This document shows, piece after piece, positions 1 to 8,164 of a DNA stretch of 17,598 bases. Position numbers and translations under genes: made by a program. Numbering within the stretch: the first letter of the stretch is position 1; the number at the start of each line of letters is the position of its first letter. The stretch lies in NCBI GenBank assembly GCA_963579025.1, contig CAUZFZ010000195.1:1-17598 (forward strand), given 5' to 3'. Below the pieces are notes generated by a model that had not been told where the DNA came from, did not search any database, and was given only the letters and a program-made list of their open reading frames with translations. This DNA is from CAUZFZ01 sp963579025 (GTDB lineage: Bacteria > Planctomycetota > Planctomycetia > Planctomycetales > Planctomycetaceae).

Positions 1-120
1 CAGGGCAAGTATGCCGAGGCGGAACCGCTCTACAAGCGTGCGCTAGCCATTTGGGAAAAAGCCCTCGGCCCGTATTGGAATTCCTATCAGTTATCGTACC
101 AATTCGAGGGCGGATTCTGG
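1..120 (+). pseudogene. 3' remnant of a TPR (kinesin light chain-like) protein gene
   Basis: The frame enters from the left edge and reads QGKYAEAEPLYKRALAIWEK then ALGP, a canonical tetratricopeptide helix pair of the kinesin light chain-like type, used as a protein-protein interaction scaffold. After ALGP a TPR protein normally continues with a HPxVA-type sequence starting the next repeat. Here it switches to YWNSYQLSYQFEGGFW and stops (TGA 118-120). That foreign tail is encoded by the repeat at 61-94, which recurs inverted at 16288-16321. The TPR gene has therefore lost its 3' part at the repeat. The upstream part lies outside the window, so it cannot be said whether a shortened protein is still made. 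Confidence 0.7.
61..94 (+). repeat. Dispersed repeat, copy 1 (inverted relative to 16288-16321)
   Basis: These 34 bases are identical to the reverse complement of 16288-16321. The unit contains a GGAATTCC palindrome followed by a TATCAGTTAT heptamer-repeat start. It replaces the expected continuation of the TPR repeat. Its first 11 bases also encode the TPR residues ALGP, so the two copies may share a common origin rather than being independent insertions. Confidence 0.85.
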
Positions 121-228
121 TGAGGAGGCAATTTTATAGACTTTCATTCCTGCAGCGAGCATCTCTAACGAGAGAATAGGAGTTTTGAAATCGGTTCTAA
201 CAGCATCCAAGGATCGTGCACTGCAAGT

Positions 229-2025
229 CTAGTCCTTATCAGCGCGGAGCACTGAGACGAAGGCTTTCTGGGGGATGTTGACGCTGCCGAACTGCTTCAT
301 TTTCGCCTTGCCCTTTTTCTGTTTTTCGAGCAACTTTTTCTTCCGCGTCACGTCGCCCCCATACAGTTTATCGGTCACATCCTTGCGGTACGGCTGGATC
401 GTCGTGCGGGCGATAATATTGCCACCGATCACGCCCTGGATTGGGATCTTGAACTGATGGCGCGGTATCTCCTTGGCCAGCCGTTCGCAATAGTGGAGCG
501 CCCGAGTGCGCGCCTTGTCGCGATGCACCAGATAGGAGAGCGTATCGACCGGCTCCTTGTTGACCAGGATATCGACCTTTACCACATCAGTTTTTCGGTA
601 TTCGATGGGCTCGTAGTCAAACGATCCGTAGCCGCGCGTGATCATTTTGAGCTTGCCATAGAAATCAAACAGCACCTCACCGAGCGGCATCACGCTGGTG
701 ACTTCAATCCGCCCCGCCGACAAATAGTTCATCGTCTGACTCTCCGAGCGATGCTCACGGCAAAGCTCCATCACCGGACCGACATACTCTTCGGGTGTCA
801 GAATCAAGGCCTTGATATAAGGCTCCGTAGCCGAGTCGATCTTCATCGGATCGGGCCAGTAGCTGGGGTTGTCGACCTCTATAGTCGAGCCATCTTTCAA
901 GGTGAGCTGGTACTTCACCGAGGGGGCCGAAATGACCAGACCAATGTCAAATTCGCGCTGCAGCCGCTCTTGTATCACGTCCAAGTGCAGCAGACCGAGA
1001 AACCCACAACGAAATCCAAAGCCCAGCGCCGCAGAACTATCCTTTTCGTAAGTGAGTGCCGCATCGTTGATCGCCAGTTTGTCGAGCGCCTTGGTGAGGT
1101 CGATGTAGTCGCCCGTGTCCATGGGATAGATCGAAGAAAAGACGACCTGTTTGGCCTCCTGGTAGCCAGGGATCGGCTCGGCTGCCGGGCGAGATACGAG
1201 CGTGATCGTATCGCCGATCTCAATATCCTGCACACTCTTCACCCCGGCCACGATATAACCGACCTCGCCCGCGGTGAGCTGCGGCTTGGGATTGAGCTTC
1301 AACTGATTGGTGCCCAACTCATCGACCGTATAATCACGGCCCGAGTGCATGAAATGAATCGTCTCGCGTGCCTTGAGCGTCCCCTCCATCACCCTGCACT
1401 GCAGAATCACGCCCCGGTACTTATCAAAAAAGGCGTCGAAAACCAAGGCCTTCAGCGGCGCTTCGGGAGAACCCTGCGGACTTGGCAGCTGCGCAACTAT
1501 CCCCGCCAGTAAGTCTTCGATTCCCGCGCCCGTCTTGGCCGAAACGGGCACCGCTGCAAACGGATCGAGCCCCAAATCGGCATCAATCTCCTCGCGGACC
1601 CGGTCAACGTCGGCCGCCGGGAGATCGATCTTATTGATTACCGGTAGCAACTCCAGCTCATGTTCCAGGGCCAGATAAAGATTGGCCACCGTCTGCGCTT
1701 CAACCCCCTGCGAAGCATCGATCACGATCAGCGCCCCATCACAGGCCATCAGCGAACGCCGCACCTCGTGCGAAAAATCAACATGACCAGGCGTATCGAT
1801 CAGATTCAGTTGATAGTCCTGCCCGTCGGGCGAGCGATAGTCGAGCGTAATGGTATTGCTCTTAATCGTGATGCCCCGTTCCCGCTCGATATCCATCGAG
1901 TCGAGTATCTGGTCGTGAAACTCACGCTGCGTCACGCCCCCACAGGCCTGGATCAGTCGATCGGCCAGTGTCGATTTGCCGTGATCGATATGAGCAATAA
2001 TGCAGAAATTACGAATATGTTTCAT
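229..2025 (-). CDS. lepA: Elongation factor 4 (LepA), ribosome-associated GTPase
   Basis: A 598-residue translational GTPase of usual LepA length. It binds the ribosome and is known in the family to back-translocate or remodel stalled or mis-translocated complexes. Visible motifs: G1 AHIDHGKST (residues 11-19), switch I RERGITIKS (about 48-56), G3 DTPGHVDF (77-84), G4 NKID (131-134) and a G5-like SAK. The LepA-specific C-terminal domain includes GGNIIARTTI, YGGDVTRKKKLLEKQKKGK and the final QFGSVNIPQKAF segment. The ATG at 2023-2025 gives the family-typical start MKHIRNFCIIAHIDHGKS. No partner gene lies close enough to suggest an operon; lepB, often next to lepA in other bacteria, is not seen here. 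The frame is intact. Confidence 0.98.
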   Translation of the reverse strand: MKHIRNFCIIAHIDHGKSTLADRLIQACGGVTQREFHDQILDSMDIERERGITIKSNTITLDYRSPDGQDYQLNLIDTPGHVDFSHEVRRSLMACDGALIVIDASQGVEAQTVANLYLALEHELELLPVINKIDLPAADVDRVREEIDADLGLDPFAAVPVSAKTGAGIEDLLAGIVAQLPSPQGSPEAPLKALVFDAFFDKYRGVILQCRVMEGTLKARETIHFMHSGRDYTVDELGTNQLKLNPKPQLTAGEVGYIVAGVKSVQDIEIGDTITLVSRPAAEPIPGYQEAKQVVFSSIYPMDTGDYIDLTKALDKLAINDAALTYEKDSSAALGFGFRCGFLGLLHLDVIQERLQREFDIGLVISAPSVKYQLTLKDGSTIEVDNPSYWPDPMKIDSATEPYIKALILTPEEYVGPVMELCREHRSESQTMNYLSAGRIEVTSVMPLGEVLFDFYGKLKMITRGYGSFDYEPIEYRKTDVVKVDILVNKEPVDTLSYLVHRDKARTRALHYCERLAKEIPRHQFKIPIQGVIGGNIIARTTIQPYRKDVTDKLYGGDVTRKKKLLEKQKKGKAKMKQFGSVNIPQKAFVSVLRADKD

Positions 2026-2135
2026 GCGTACGGTCTTGTAGAAAATGTGTCGGGAGCTCGCCTCAGGCTAAAATTCTAGTCCACGACGTGAGCTGCTGAT
2101 AGGGACGCGAATCGCACAGCCAACGTCTGCCCGGC

Positions 2136-3101
2136 CTAACGCGGGAATGTTGCGGGTTCATTCCTCGAAAGCCGCAGCAACACGCCTAAGGATTGGCGAC
2201 TGGAAAAGCGGCTAGCGCAGTTTCTCCTCAGTGTCAGGAAAGTTGTGTTGCACGAGTTCTTTGGTGAAGAGGCGGCAAATGTAGCGAAGTTTAATTGCCC
2301 TGCGTGTTCAAAAAACTCTGCCTGTTGGGAGCCATTGGCGGAGTCGTCGCTAGTCTCATTTGCGGACGGTTCTTGGGCCCCATCGGAAAGCACCGTGCCG
2401 CCCGGCGAAGGGGGCTTTCTCCTGCGGCCTGTTCCAGGCTTGTGTAGGTTGAACCAGTCGTAATCTTCCTCAGGCAGTGCGAGCATCGCTTCGTGGAAGG
2501 CGCGCTGGATAGATTTCAGAGTGTTTTGATTGGCTTTTTCTTCGGCAGCTTTCTGTTGTTGCTCAATGATGTCTTGGAGTTGAACTTGCAGCAGAGGTAG
2601 CACATCGAGAAATGTTTCGAAACGGTCATCGCGAATGACCCCCAGTCGAGTACCTGGCGACAAGTTGAGAAAAGGTGCGTCGATCACGCCTTGCAAAAAA
2701 CCACCTTGCCAAGGGGTTTGGCGTAGATCCTCTATTTCGGTGACGTCTTCGATCACGCGTGTGCCTGAACGAAAGAGGCTCACGCAACGGTTCGCTTCTG
2801 GATCAGCAAGATAAAGCTCGGCCTGAACTTCGCCGAAGGGTGTCAATAACCTGGGCAGATTGTGCAGCAGTTGCCCCGAAAAGGCGCGTGGCACAACGCG
2901 ATGTTCGGTTCGGGCTTGGCGGTTGACAGTGTAGTTGGGATCTCTTTTTGCCATGTGCATCCTGTACAACTCGCCATCGTTTCCAGACGAGATCAAATTC
3001 AACGTTTCGCCGACGGTCCAGAAGCTTAGCAATCCGATGCCAAACTCTCCTTGAATTCCGCGACTGCTTTGAGCGGATTCGATTGAGAAAGAGCGATGAT
3101 A
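2136..3101 (-). pseudogene. Decayed GHKL (HSP90/histidine kinase-like) ATPase
   Basis: Reading leftward from 3101 the frame gives SSRGIQGEFGIGLLSFWTVG, the G-box (GxxGxG) lid of a GHKL ATPase. It is followed by about 150 residues of plausible downstream domain, a Gln/Glu-rich coiled stretch (QDIIEQQQKAAEEKANQN) and a low-complexity Ser/Pro region. The N-terminal part of the ATP site (N box and DxGxG) is absent: an in-frame stop at 3102-3104 and a heptamer repeat at 3108-3141 lie where it should be. At the 3' end the main frame dissolves after EFFEHAGQLNF, while another frame gives RLFTKELVQHNFPD, then a TAG, then a short tail, which looks like the displaced true C-terminus. At least one frameshift and one nonsense codon are therefore inferred. 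A TTG at 3030-3032 could start a 298-residue product, but it would lack the ATP site. Confidence 0.6.
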
Positions 3102-3107
3102 CTAATG

Positions 3108-3141
3108 GCATTCCAGTCATCGCATCAGTTATCAGTTATTA
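3108..3141 (+). repeat. Dispersed heptamer repeat, copy 2 (degenerate)
   Basis: ATCAGTTATCAGTTATTA at 3124-3141 has two perfect copies of the heptamer ATCAGTT plus a partial one. It is preceded by GGCATTCC, a one-mismatch version of the GGAATTCC seen in the other copies. It lies exactly where GHKL homology ends on the minus strand. Confidence 0.6.
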
Positions 3142-3257
3142 GAAAGAGGGTGACGGAAAGTAAACTGCGCTACCTGAATTGACAGCCTCCCCTAAAATAG
3201 TACCAGGGTGAGTGAGAGAATCCATTCGGGCCGGAGGCCCGGAAAGGATTTTCTCAG

Positions 3258-3536
3258 ATGAAGCAGAATCGACATACAGTGGATCAGGTTATTGCGAAGC
3301 TACGTCGTGCAGACGTGAATCTCGGCAAGGGCATGAAGGTGCCAGAGATCTGCAAGCAGCTTGAGGTCACAGAGCAGACGTATTACCGCTGGCGTCAGAA
3401 ATACGGAGGCATGCAACCGGTGATGGCCAAGGAACTCAAGGCATTGCAGAAAGAGAATGCACGACTGAAGAAGCTAGTAGCTAACCAGGCTCTCGACATG
3501 GAGATATTGAAGGAAGCCTCAAAGGGAAACTGGTAA
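3258..3536 (+). CDS. IS3-family transposase OrfA (helix-turn-helix)
   Basis: A 92-residue OrfA of the IS407-like kind. An HTH_Tnp_1 domain spans roughly residues 6-45 (core VPEICKQLEVTEQTYYRWRQ, then KYGGM). A leucine-zipper-like coiled coil follows (ELKALQKENARLKKLVANQA, LDMEILKEA), used in the family for multimerisation. In the family OrfA binds the terminal repeats and regulates transposition. The ATG at 3258 is preceded by a purine-rich GGAAAGGA about 10 bases upstream. The frame stops at 3534-3536, inside the region where the -1 frame of orfB is already open, so a programmed frameshift in the TCAAAGGGAAAC stretch (about 3519-3530) could give the OrfAB fusion. The slip site is inferred. 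Confidence 0.92.
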   Translation: MKQNRHTVDQVIAKLRRADVNLGKGMKVPEICKQLEVTEQTYYRWRQKYGGMQPVMAKELKALQKENARLKKLVANQALDMEILKEASKGNW

Positions 3537-3568
3537 GCCCCGAACGTCGACGGCGAACAATCGCCGAT

Positions 3569-4465
3569 GTGCGTCGCCGTTTGGGGCCAAAGAAGGTGTC
3601 AGAACGTCGCGCATGTCGAGTGCTCGGTCAAGCTCGCAGCACCCAGCGATACCAGTCCTGTCGCCCGAATGACGAACGACTGTTACTTCGCGAGATGCGT
3701 AAGTTGGCCAGGCAACGTCCACGCTATGGTGCAGAGCGAATTCATGATCTGCTTGTGAAGCGTGATTGGCGTGTGAACCTCAAACGGGTTCACCGATTAT
3801 GGAAGCAAGAAAACATGCAAGTGCCTAGAAAACAGCATCGCAGGCGACGTTTTTCAGGTGGCAGCGAGAATGGCTGTGTGCGTCACCGCGCTCAGCACAA
3901 GGACCACGTCTGGTCCTACGACTTTTTGACAGATCGGACAGAGGATGGACGTCAGTTGAGATTATTGGCCGTGATCGATGAGTACACTCGCGAATGCCTG
4001 GCCATAGAAGTAGGCCGTTCGTTTACGTCCCAGGACGTGATCGGTGTTCTGCAGTACCTCTTTGCGGTGCGTGGTACACCGCAGCACATTCGCAGTGACA
4101 ATGGGCCGGAATTCGTGGCCAAGTCAGTTCGTCGCTGGCTAGCACAAGCCAATGTGAAGACACTGTTCATTGCCAAGGGCAGCCCTTGGGAAAACGGCTA
4201 TGTCAAATCGTTCAACGGTAAACTACGCGACGAGCTTCTCAACGGAGAATTGTTCTTGAGCTTAGAGGACGCCCGCTGGGTGATCGACCGCTGGCGGATG
4301 GATTACAACCACCACCGCATCCACAGTTCATTGAATTATCAGACCCCCGCCGCGTATGCGGCCAGCTGCGTTCTTCCGGCTTCGGCTACGCCTACGCCTC
4401 CAGAACGCAGCCGTTTAATTAACCCGGATTCTCTCACTCACCCTGGTACAAACTCTGGGGGGTAG
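3569..4465 (+). CDS. IS3-family transposase OrfB (rve integrase core), catalytic Glu replaced by Lys
   Basis: The frame is open in the -1 phase from at least 3521, where it reads GKLVSPERRRRTIADVRRRL, so the natural product is probably OrfAB. The first in-frame ATG shown here is 3569 and gives 298 residues. It has an HTH_21 region (RYGAERIHDLLVKR, about 52-65) and an rve core with the first Asp in WSYDF (D118) and the second in SDNGPEF (D177). In the IS3 DD(35)E signature the Glu lies 36 residues on, in ENGYxESFNG. This copy reads ENGYVKSFNG, so position 213 is Lys (codon AAA at 4205-4207; GAA to AAA is one base). The rest of the core (KLRDELLNGE, YNHHRIHSSL) is intact. The enzyme is predicted to be inactive although the frame is complete. 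Confidence 0.9.
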   Translation: MRRRLGPKKVSERRACRVLGQARSTQRYQSCRPNDERLLLREMRKLARQRPRYGAERIHDLLVKRDWRVNLKRVHRLWKQENMQVPRKQHRRRRFSGGSENGCVRHRAQHKDHVWSYDFLTDRTEDGRQLRLLAVIDEYTRECLAIEVGRSFTSQDVIGVLQYLFAVRGTPQHIRSDNGPEFVAKSVRRWLAQANVKTLFIAKGSPWENGYVKSFNGKLRDELLNGELFLSLEDARWVIDRWRMDYNHHRIHSSLNYQTPAAYAASCVLPASATPTPPERSRLINPDSLTHPGTNSGG

Positions 4466-4468
4466 GCA

Positions 4469-4552
4469 CTGGAGAAGATCGCCACGGAGTCGAATCTCCA
4501 GGTTATCCTGGGCGAGAAGGGTTTGGCGGATCGAGTAGTAAATCTGCTCTAG
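4469..4552 (+). pseudogene. Severed 3' end of an unidentified gene
   Basis: Directly after the IS right end an open frame reads LEKIATESNLQVILGEKGLA then DRVVNLL and stops at TAG 4550-4552. It has no start and is followed 50 bases later by a strong rho-independent terminator, as expected for the tail of a real plus-strand gene. I do not recognise the protein. No matching 5' part is visible on the left side of the IS, so the body of the gene appears deleted rather than merely interrupted. Confidence 0.45.
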
Positions 4553-4603
4553 TGAGCAGACGATCGACTTGATGCAATCGGACCTTCATGAAGTAGCAAG
4601 AAC

Positions 4604-4638
4604 ACCCCTGGTTCAGCAATGGGCCAGGGGTTTCTTTT
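4604..4638 (+). terminator. Rho-independent terminator
   Basis: ACCCCTGG (4604-4611) pairs perfectly with CCAGGGGT (4624-4631) across a 12-base loop and is followed by TTCTTTT. The T-run is on the plus side, so it terminates plus-strand transcription from the severed gene tail at 4469-4552, or from the IS. The helicase gene 4692-6545 ends 54 bases to its right on the other strand. Confidence 0.85.
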
Positions 4639-4691
4639 GAGATGCCTCACGGCTCCGCTAATTGTCGGGCACCACTAAATGTCGGATTCCT

Positions 4692-6545
4692 CTATATATC
4701 AAACTCCTCGTTCCAGACAGACTGGTAGGCGCCGATCGACTCGAAGTACGACAGTAATGCGGCGAAGAACTTGTGGCCGCCGAGTGTCGCGCTGTCGCCC
4801 ACAACGATCAACTTTCGCCGGGCACGTGTCAGTGCCACGTTCATGCGTCGCGTGTCGGACAGGAATCCGATTTCGCCCGTCGAGTTGGACCGGACGCACG
4901 AAATCAGCACGGCCTCTTTTTCACGTCCCTGAAAACCGTCGACGGTATCAATCTCTAAATCGTCCAAATCCCATTGCTCGCGTAGCCAGCGCACCTGGGC
5001 GGCGTAGGGTGCGATGACGGCGATATCGCGCGGGTTCAGTCCGGCCGCGTGCAACTGACGGACTTTGCGGAGCAGCAATGCTCCCTCCTGCGGATTCCGC
5101 TTGCTCTCGCCGTCCGGCTCAAGCTCTTCATTCCAGTCGGCTCCGGCGGTATCGATGAACGTGACTGGCTCGGCGGTCAGCGGCGAGGGCTCGATACTCG
5201 CAAGATCGTGAAGCAGATGCGACGCGACCGTCTCATGTGCTTCAAGTTTGTCACTATAAAATTGCTCCGACGAGAACTGCATGATCTGCGTATGCATGCG
5301 GTATTGAACATCGAGCTGTCGTGTGACCGAGTCTCCGTAATGCGCAATGAGCCGTTCCAGCAAGCTTGTGGTAAATCCTTCGCGTGCCGCTTGTGTCGAA
5401 AGAACCGTCGGCGGTAGCTGACAATGATCTCCGGCCAGTACAATCCGATCGGCGCGCAACACAGGAATCCAGCAGCCGGGCTCCGTACTCTGGCACGCTT
5501 CGTCGATGACCGCCAATCCAAAGCGACGATCACCGAGCAGATCTTCGTTGAACGCCGTGGTCGCGCAGACGACGTCGGCTCGATCCAGCACCGAATCGAC
5601 TGCCTTCTGTTCAAGCAGTCGCGCGTCGGCCTTGAGCCGCCGCGCCTCGCGACGCATCTCCTGCTTCGCGCCTGGTGGTGGTTTCGCGCGAGTGTACCGA
5701 CTCGCTTGGCGATACAGGTCTTCGGCCTCGCGTTGCATTTCGCGGACGATGCTCATTTCCACCTGTCGGGCCGCCTGGGCGTCGAGTGTATGGTCGCGCA
5801 GTCGCTGATCCACACGAGCCGGATGTCCGACGCGGACGACTTTATGGCCTGCCGCGACCAGTCGTTCCAACATATTGTCGACTGCCGTGTTGCTCGGCGC
5901 ACAGGCGAGTACCTTGTGCCCCTGTTGAATCGCCTGAGAAATCAGCTCGACGATGGTCGTCGTCTTGCCCGTGCCGGGAGGGCCGTGGATGATCGCGAGA
6001 TCCTGTGCGGCCAGAGCGAATCGCACAGCCTCCTGCTGCGATGGATTCAGTGACGCCCCAAAATCACATTCCGGCAGCTCCGAAAACTGAGGTTCCCGCT
6101 CGCCGAGTAGCACTCGCCGTAGCGCTGCGGTTCGTCCGCTAGCTTGCTCAATGTTTCGCAACGCGAACGCTTGCCGTTTTCGAGTGATCTCGTCAGGCGA
6201 TAGATCGAGCCGAAACCGATCGCCCTCAGGCCACTCGTCAACGGAAACCTCGATCGAATCGCCGCGGCGCGCGCTGACGACTCCCTGCCGCGATTCTCCG
6301 TCTGCATTCTCGGTCGAGAGCACAACAGGTGCCCCGACCCGCAGCCGATTCCACGGCAAGCGCAGCGTACGGTTCCGTTTGACCAGAGTCAGCAACGTCC
6401 GGCCGCCCAACCCAGATTCGTGGTTCGTGATCACCAGATCGAGCAGCGTCTCACCGGACTGCTCGGCATCCGCCTTGGTTCCGCGTCGCCGCCGCTCGTC
6501 GATCTGCTGTTTCTCGGCTTCGGACTCCAGCTTGAGCCAGGTCAT
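4692..6545 (-). CDS. Superfamily I DNA/RNA helicase, UPF1/IGHMBP2-like
   Basis: A 617-residue single-chain SF1B-type helicase. Motifs in order: Q motif LNPSQQEAV (166-174), Walker A GPPGTGKTT (188-196), Ia APSNTAVDN (216-224), Walker B VIDEACQ (346-352), III AGDHCQLPPT (371-380), IV QYRMH (414-418), V DTVDGFQGREKE (533-544) and VI NVALTRARRKL (569-579). The N-terminal 150 residues contain a beta-barrel-like 1B region (VGAPVVLSTENADGESRQGV), as in the family. The ATG at 6543-6545 is the first usable start. The frame stays open upstream for about 20 codons (reading GDPHFQRL just before the Met) without ATG, GTG or TTG, so the annotated N-terminus may be short. It is probably a 5'-3' ATP-dependent helicase; the substrate is not predictable. 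It is transcribed divergently from the flavoprotein at 6834. Confidence 0.95.
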   Translation of the reverse strand: MTWLKLESEAEKQQIDERRRRGTKADAEQSGETLLDLVITNHESGLGGRTLLTLVKRNRTLRLPWNRLRVGAPVVLSTENADGESRQGVVSARRGDSIEVSVDEWPEGDRFRLDLSPDEITRKRQAFALRNIEQASGRTAALRRVLLGEREPQFSELPECDFGASLNPSQQEAVRFALAAQDLAIIHGPPGTGKTTTIVELISQAIQQGHKVLACAPSNTAVDNMLERLVAAGHKVVRVGHPARVDQRLRDHTLDAQAARQVEMSIVREMQREAEDLYRQASRYTRAKPPPGAKQEMRREARRLKADARLLEQKAVDSVLDRADVVCATTAFNEDLLGDRRFGLAVIDEACQSTEPGCWIPVLRADRIVLAGDHCQLPPTVLSTQAAREGFTTSLLERLIAHYGDSVTRQLDVQYRMHTQIMQFSSEQFYSDKLEAHETVASHLLHDLASIEPSPLTAEPVTFIDTAGADWNEELEPDGESKRNPQEGALLLRKVRQLHAAGLNPRDIAVIAPYAAQVRWLREQWDLDDLEIDTVDGFQGREKEAVLISCVRSNSTGEIGFLSDTRRMNVALTRARRKLIVVGDSATLGGHKFFAALLSYFESIGAYQSVWNEEFDI

Positions 6546-6833
6546 TAACCGCTGAAAGTGTGGGTCGCCTGTAATTGCGGGGTTCCTTCCGACTGTGATT
6601 TCTTTTTATGGCTTGAACCGTCTCATTTGCAAGCAGGCTGACTACGTTTGAAGGGCGTGAGTTCCCGCACGTGCTGCCCAATGATCGTTCCGATTCATTG
6701 TCTTGTAAAGCCTCACCGTTCTACCGCTCCGTGATGAGGCCAGATAGAATCCAACCAACGAACGATACGCGAAATCGAGTATGCAGTGATGGTCCGACGA
6801 CCTGGCGAACGCCACCGTGGAGGGATGTGAAAC

Positions 6834-8135
6834 ATGCGGTGGGACGTGGTCATTGTGGGGGCCGGTGCAGCAGGGCTACTGGCAGCGGCACGCTCGGCAG
6901 AAGAGGGGCAGCGGACCCTGCTGTTGGAAAAAAATCGCAAGCCGGGCGCGAAGATCCTCATGTCGGGCGGCACGCGCTGCAACATCACACAGGCCACCGA
7001 TGCTCGCGGTATCGTCACGGCATTCGGCAACCAAGGACGTTTTCTACATTCGGCGCTCGCCGCTCTGAGTCCCTCGGACCTAGTCACTCTGTTTGAAGCG
7101 GAAGGGGTCGCGACCAAAGTCGAAGATTCCGGCAAGGTCTTTCCGAAAAGCGACAAGGCTGGCGACGTCCTCTCTGCATTGCGACGACGACTCGACCGCA
7201 GCGGCTGCGAACTGGCGACGGAGGAGCCGCTCTTGAACCTGACTCGCACCAGCGACGGTTTTCAACTCGTCACGCCACAGCGTACTCTATCGGCCGAAAA
7301 AGTTGTTGTCACAACCGGAGGGCGATCGTATCCTGGTTGCGGCACAACCGGCGACGGGTATCCCTGGCTGGCAGCTCTGGGCCACACAATTGTTCCGCCG
7401 CGTCCGTCGTTGACTCCTGTGACAACCAATGCCGCCTGGGTCGCTGCACTGCGCGGCGTGACCATTCCCGATGTGGCGCTGCGGGTAACAGCCAGCGATG
7501 ACGATCCGCTTCACGGCAATCCAGTTCACGGTCAGCGGCCCTCGGGGCGTTCGGCCGCAAAGTCGAACCAACTGGCCGAGGCGCGTGGCGGATTCCTATT
7601 CACCCATTTCGGTCTCTCCGGGCCATCTGTGTTGGACGTAAGCCGAGCCGTCACCGGCCATCCACAACCGCAGTCGCTCGTGCTGGAATGTGATTTCCTG
7701 CCTCAGTTGCGAGCGGATGATCTCGACGTAGAACTGCGCCGCCAATTCTCAATCGACGGTAAGAAGCAGCTCGCCGGCACCGTCGCCCGCAAGATTCCCC
7801 GAAGACTGGCAGAAACGCTACTCGACGGACTCGGCTTGTCGGAAGTCCAAGGCGCGCAATTGTCAAATCGCGATCGTCGACGGATTACGAACGCGATCAA
7901 GCAGACTCGAATTCCGATTAGCGGCACTCGAGGTTTCAAAAAGGCGGAGGTCACCGCCGGCGGCGTAGCACTTGCCGAAATCGACTCGCGGACGATGCAG
8001 AGCAAGATCGTGCCCAACCTGTTCCTCGCGGGCGAAATTCTCGATCTCGACGGACCGATCGGCGGCTACAATTTTCAGGCCGCATTCAGTACCGCCTGGC
8101 TCGCCGGCAACCACTTGAATTCGTCGACTGATTAG
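6834..8135 (+). CDS. HI0933/BaiN-family FAD-dependent oxidoreductase
   Basis: A 433-residue flavoprotein. The N-terminal Rossmann motif WDVVIVGAGAAGLLAAARSA (GAGAAG at residues 9-14) binds the FAD ADP moiety, and the family signature SGGTRCNIT is at 44-52. A second dinucleotide-type motif TTGGRSYPGCGTTGDGYPW lies mid-protein. The C-terminal FAD-closing segment reads NLFLAGEILDLDGPIGGYNF then QAAFSTAWLAG. Family members are annotated as NAD(P)/FAD-dependent oxidoreductases (BaiN, a bile-acid 7-dehydroxylation enzyme, is one); the natural substrate here is unknown. The ATG at 6834 is preceded by GGAGGGATG, a strong ribosome binding site 8-14 bases upstream. It converges with the gene ending at 8165, leaving a 29-base gap. 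A diverged fragment of a second family member lies at 14845-15033. Confidence 0.95.
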   Translation: MRWDVVIVGAGAAGLLAAARSAEEGQRTLLLEKNRKPGAKILMSGGTRCNITQATDARGIVTAFGNQGRFLHSALAALSPSDLVTLFEAEGVATKVEDSGKVFPKSDKAGDVLSALRRRLDRSGCELATEEPLLNLTRTSDGFQLVTPQRTLSAEKVVVTTGGRSYPGCGTTGDGYPWLAALGHTIVPPRPSLTPVTTNAAWVAALRGVTIPDVALRVTASDDDPLHGNPVHGQRPSGRSAAKSNQLAEARGGFLFTHFGLSGPSVLDVSRAVTGHPQPQSLVLECDFLPQLRADDLDVELRRQFSIDGKKQLAGTVARKIPRRLAETLLDGLGLSEVQGAQLSNRDRRRITNAIKQTRIPISGTRGFKKAEVTAGGVALAEIDSRTMQSKIVPNLFLAGEILDLDGPIGGYNFQAAFSTAWLAGNHLNSSTD

Positions 8136-8164
8136 ACGACACGTTGACGATGTCGATTTCGGGG

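Larger units (their letters stand above)
3180..4468 (+). mobile_element. IS3-family insertion sequence (IS407-group-like), 1289 bp
   Basis: The ends are TGACAGCC at 3180 and GTAGGCA ending at 4468, giving the IS3-typical TG...CA. Terminal inverted repeats occupy about 3180-3223 and 4426-4468: the inner 24 bases (3200-3223 versus 4426-4449) are perfectly complementary and the outer 20 are imperfect. Between them lie orfA and orfB in the -1 relationship expected for a fused OrfAB transposase. I see no matching 3-5 bp target duplication (left flank ends CTGAAT, right flank starts CTGGAG), which suggests an adjacent deletion after insertion or recombination between copies. The right end abuts a severed gene tail at 4469-4552. 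Confidence 0.92.

Noticed and set aside
457..1512. Long plus-strand open frame (351 codons) opposite lepA
   Set aside because: It lies wholly antisense to an unmistakable lepA; composition is that of a shadow frame and no domain is visible.
2245..2463. Plus-strand 72-codon frame with CPAC motif
   Set aside because: Antisense to the GHKL remnant's low-complexity region; no ribosome binding site and no homology.
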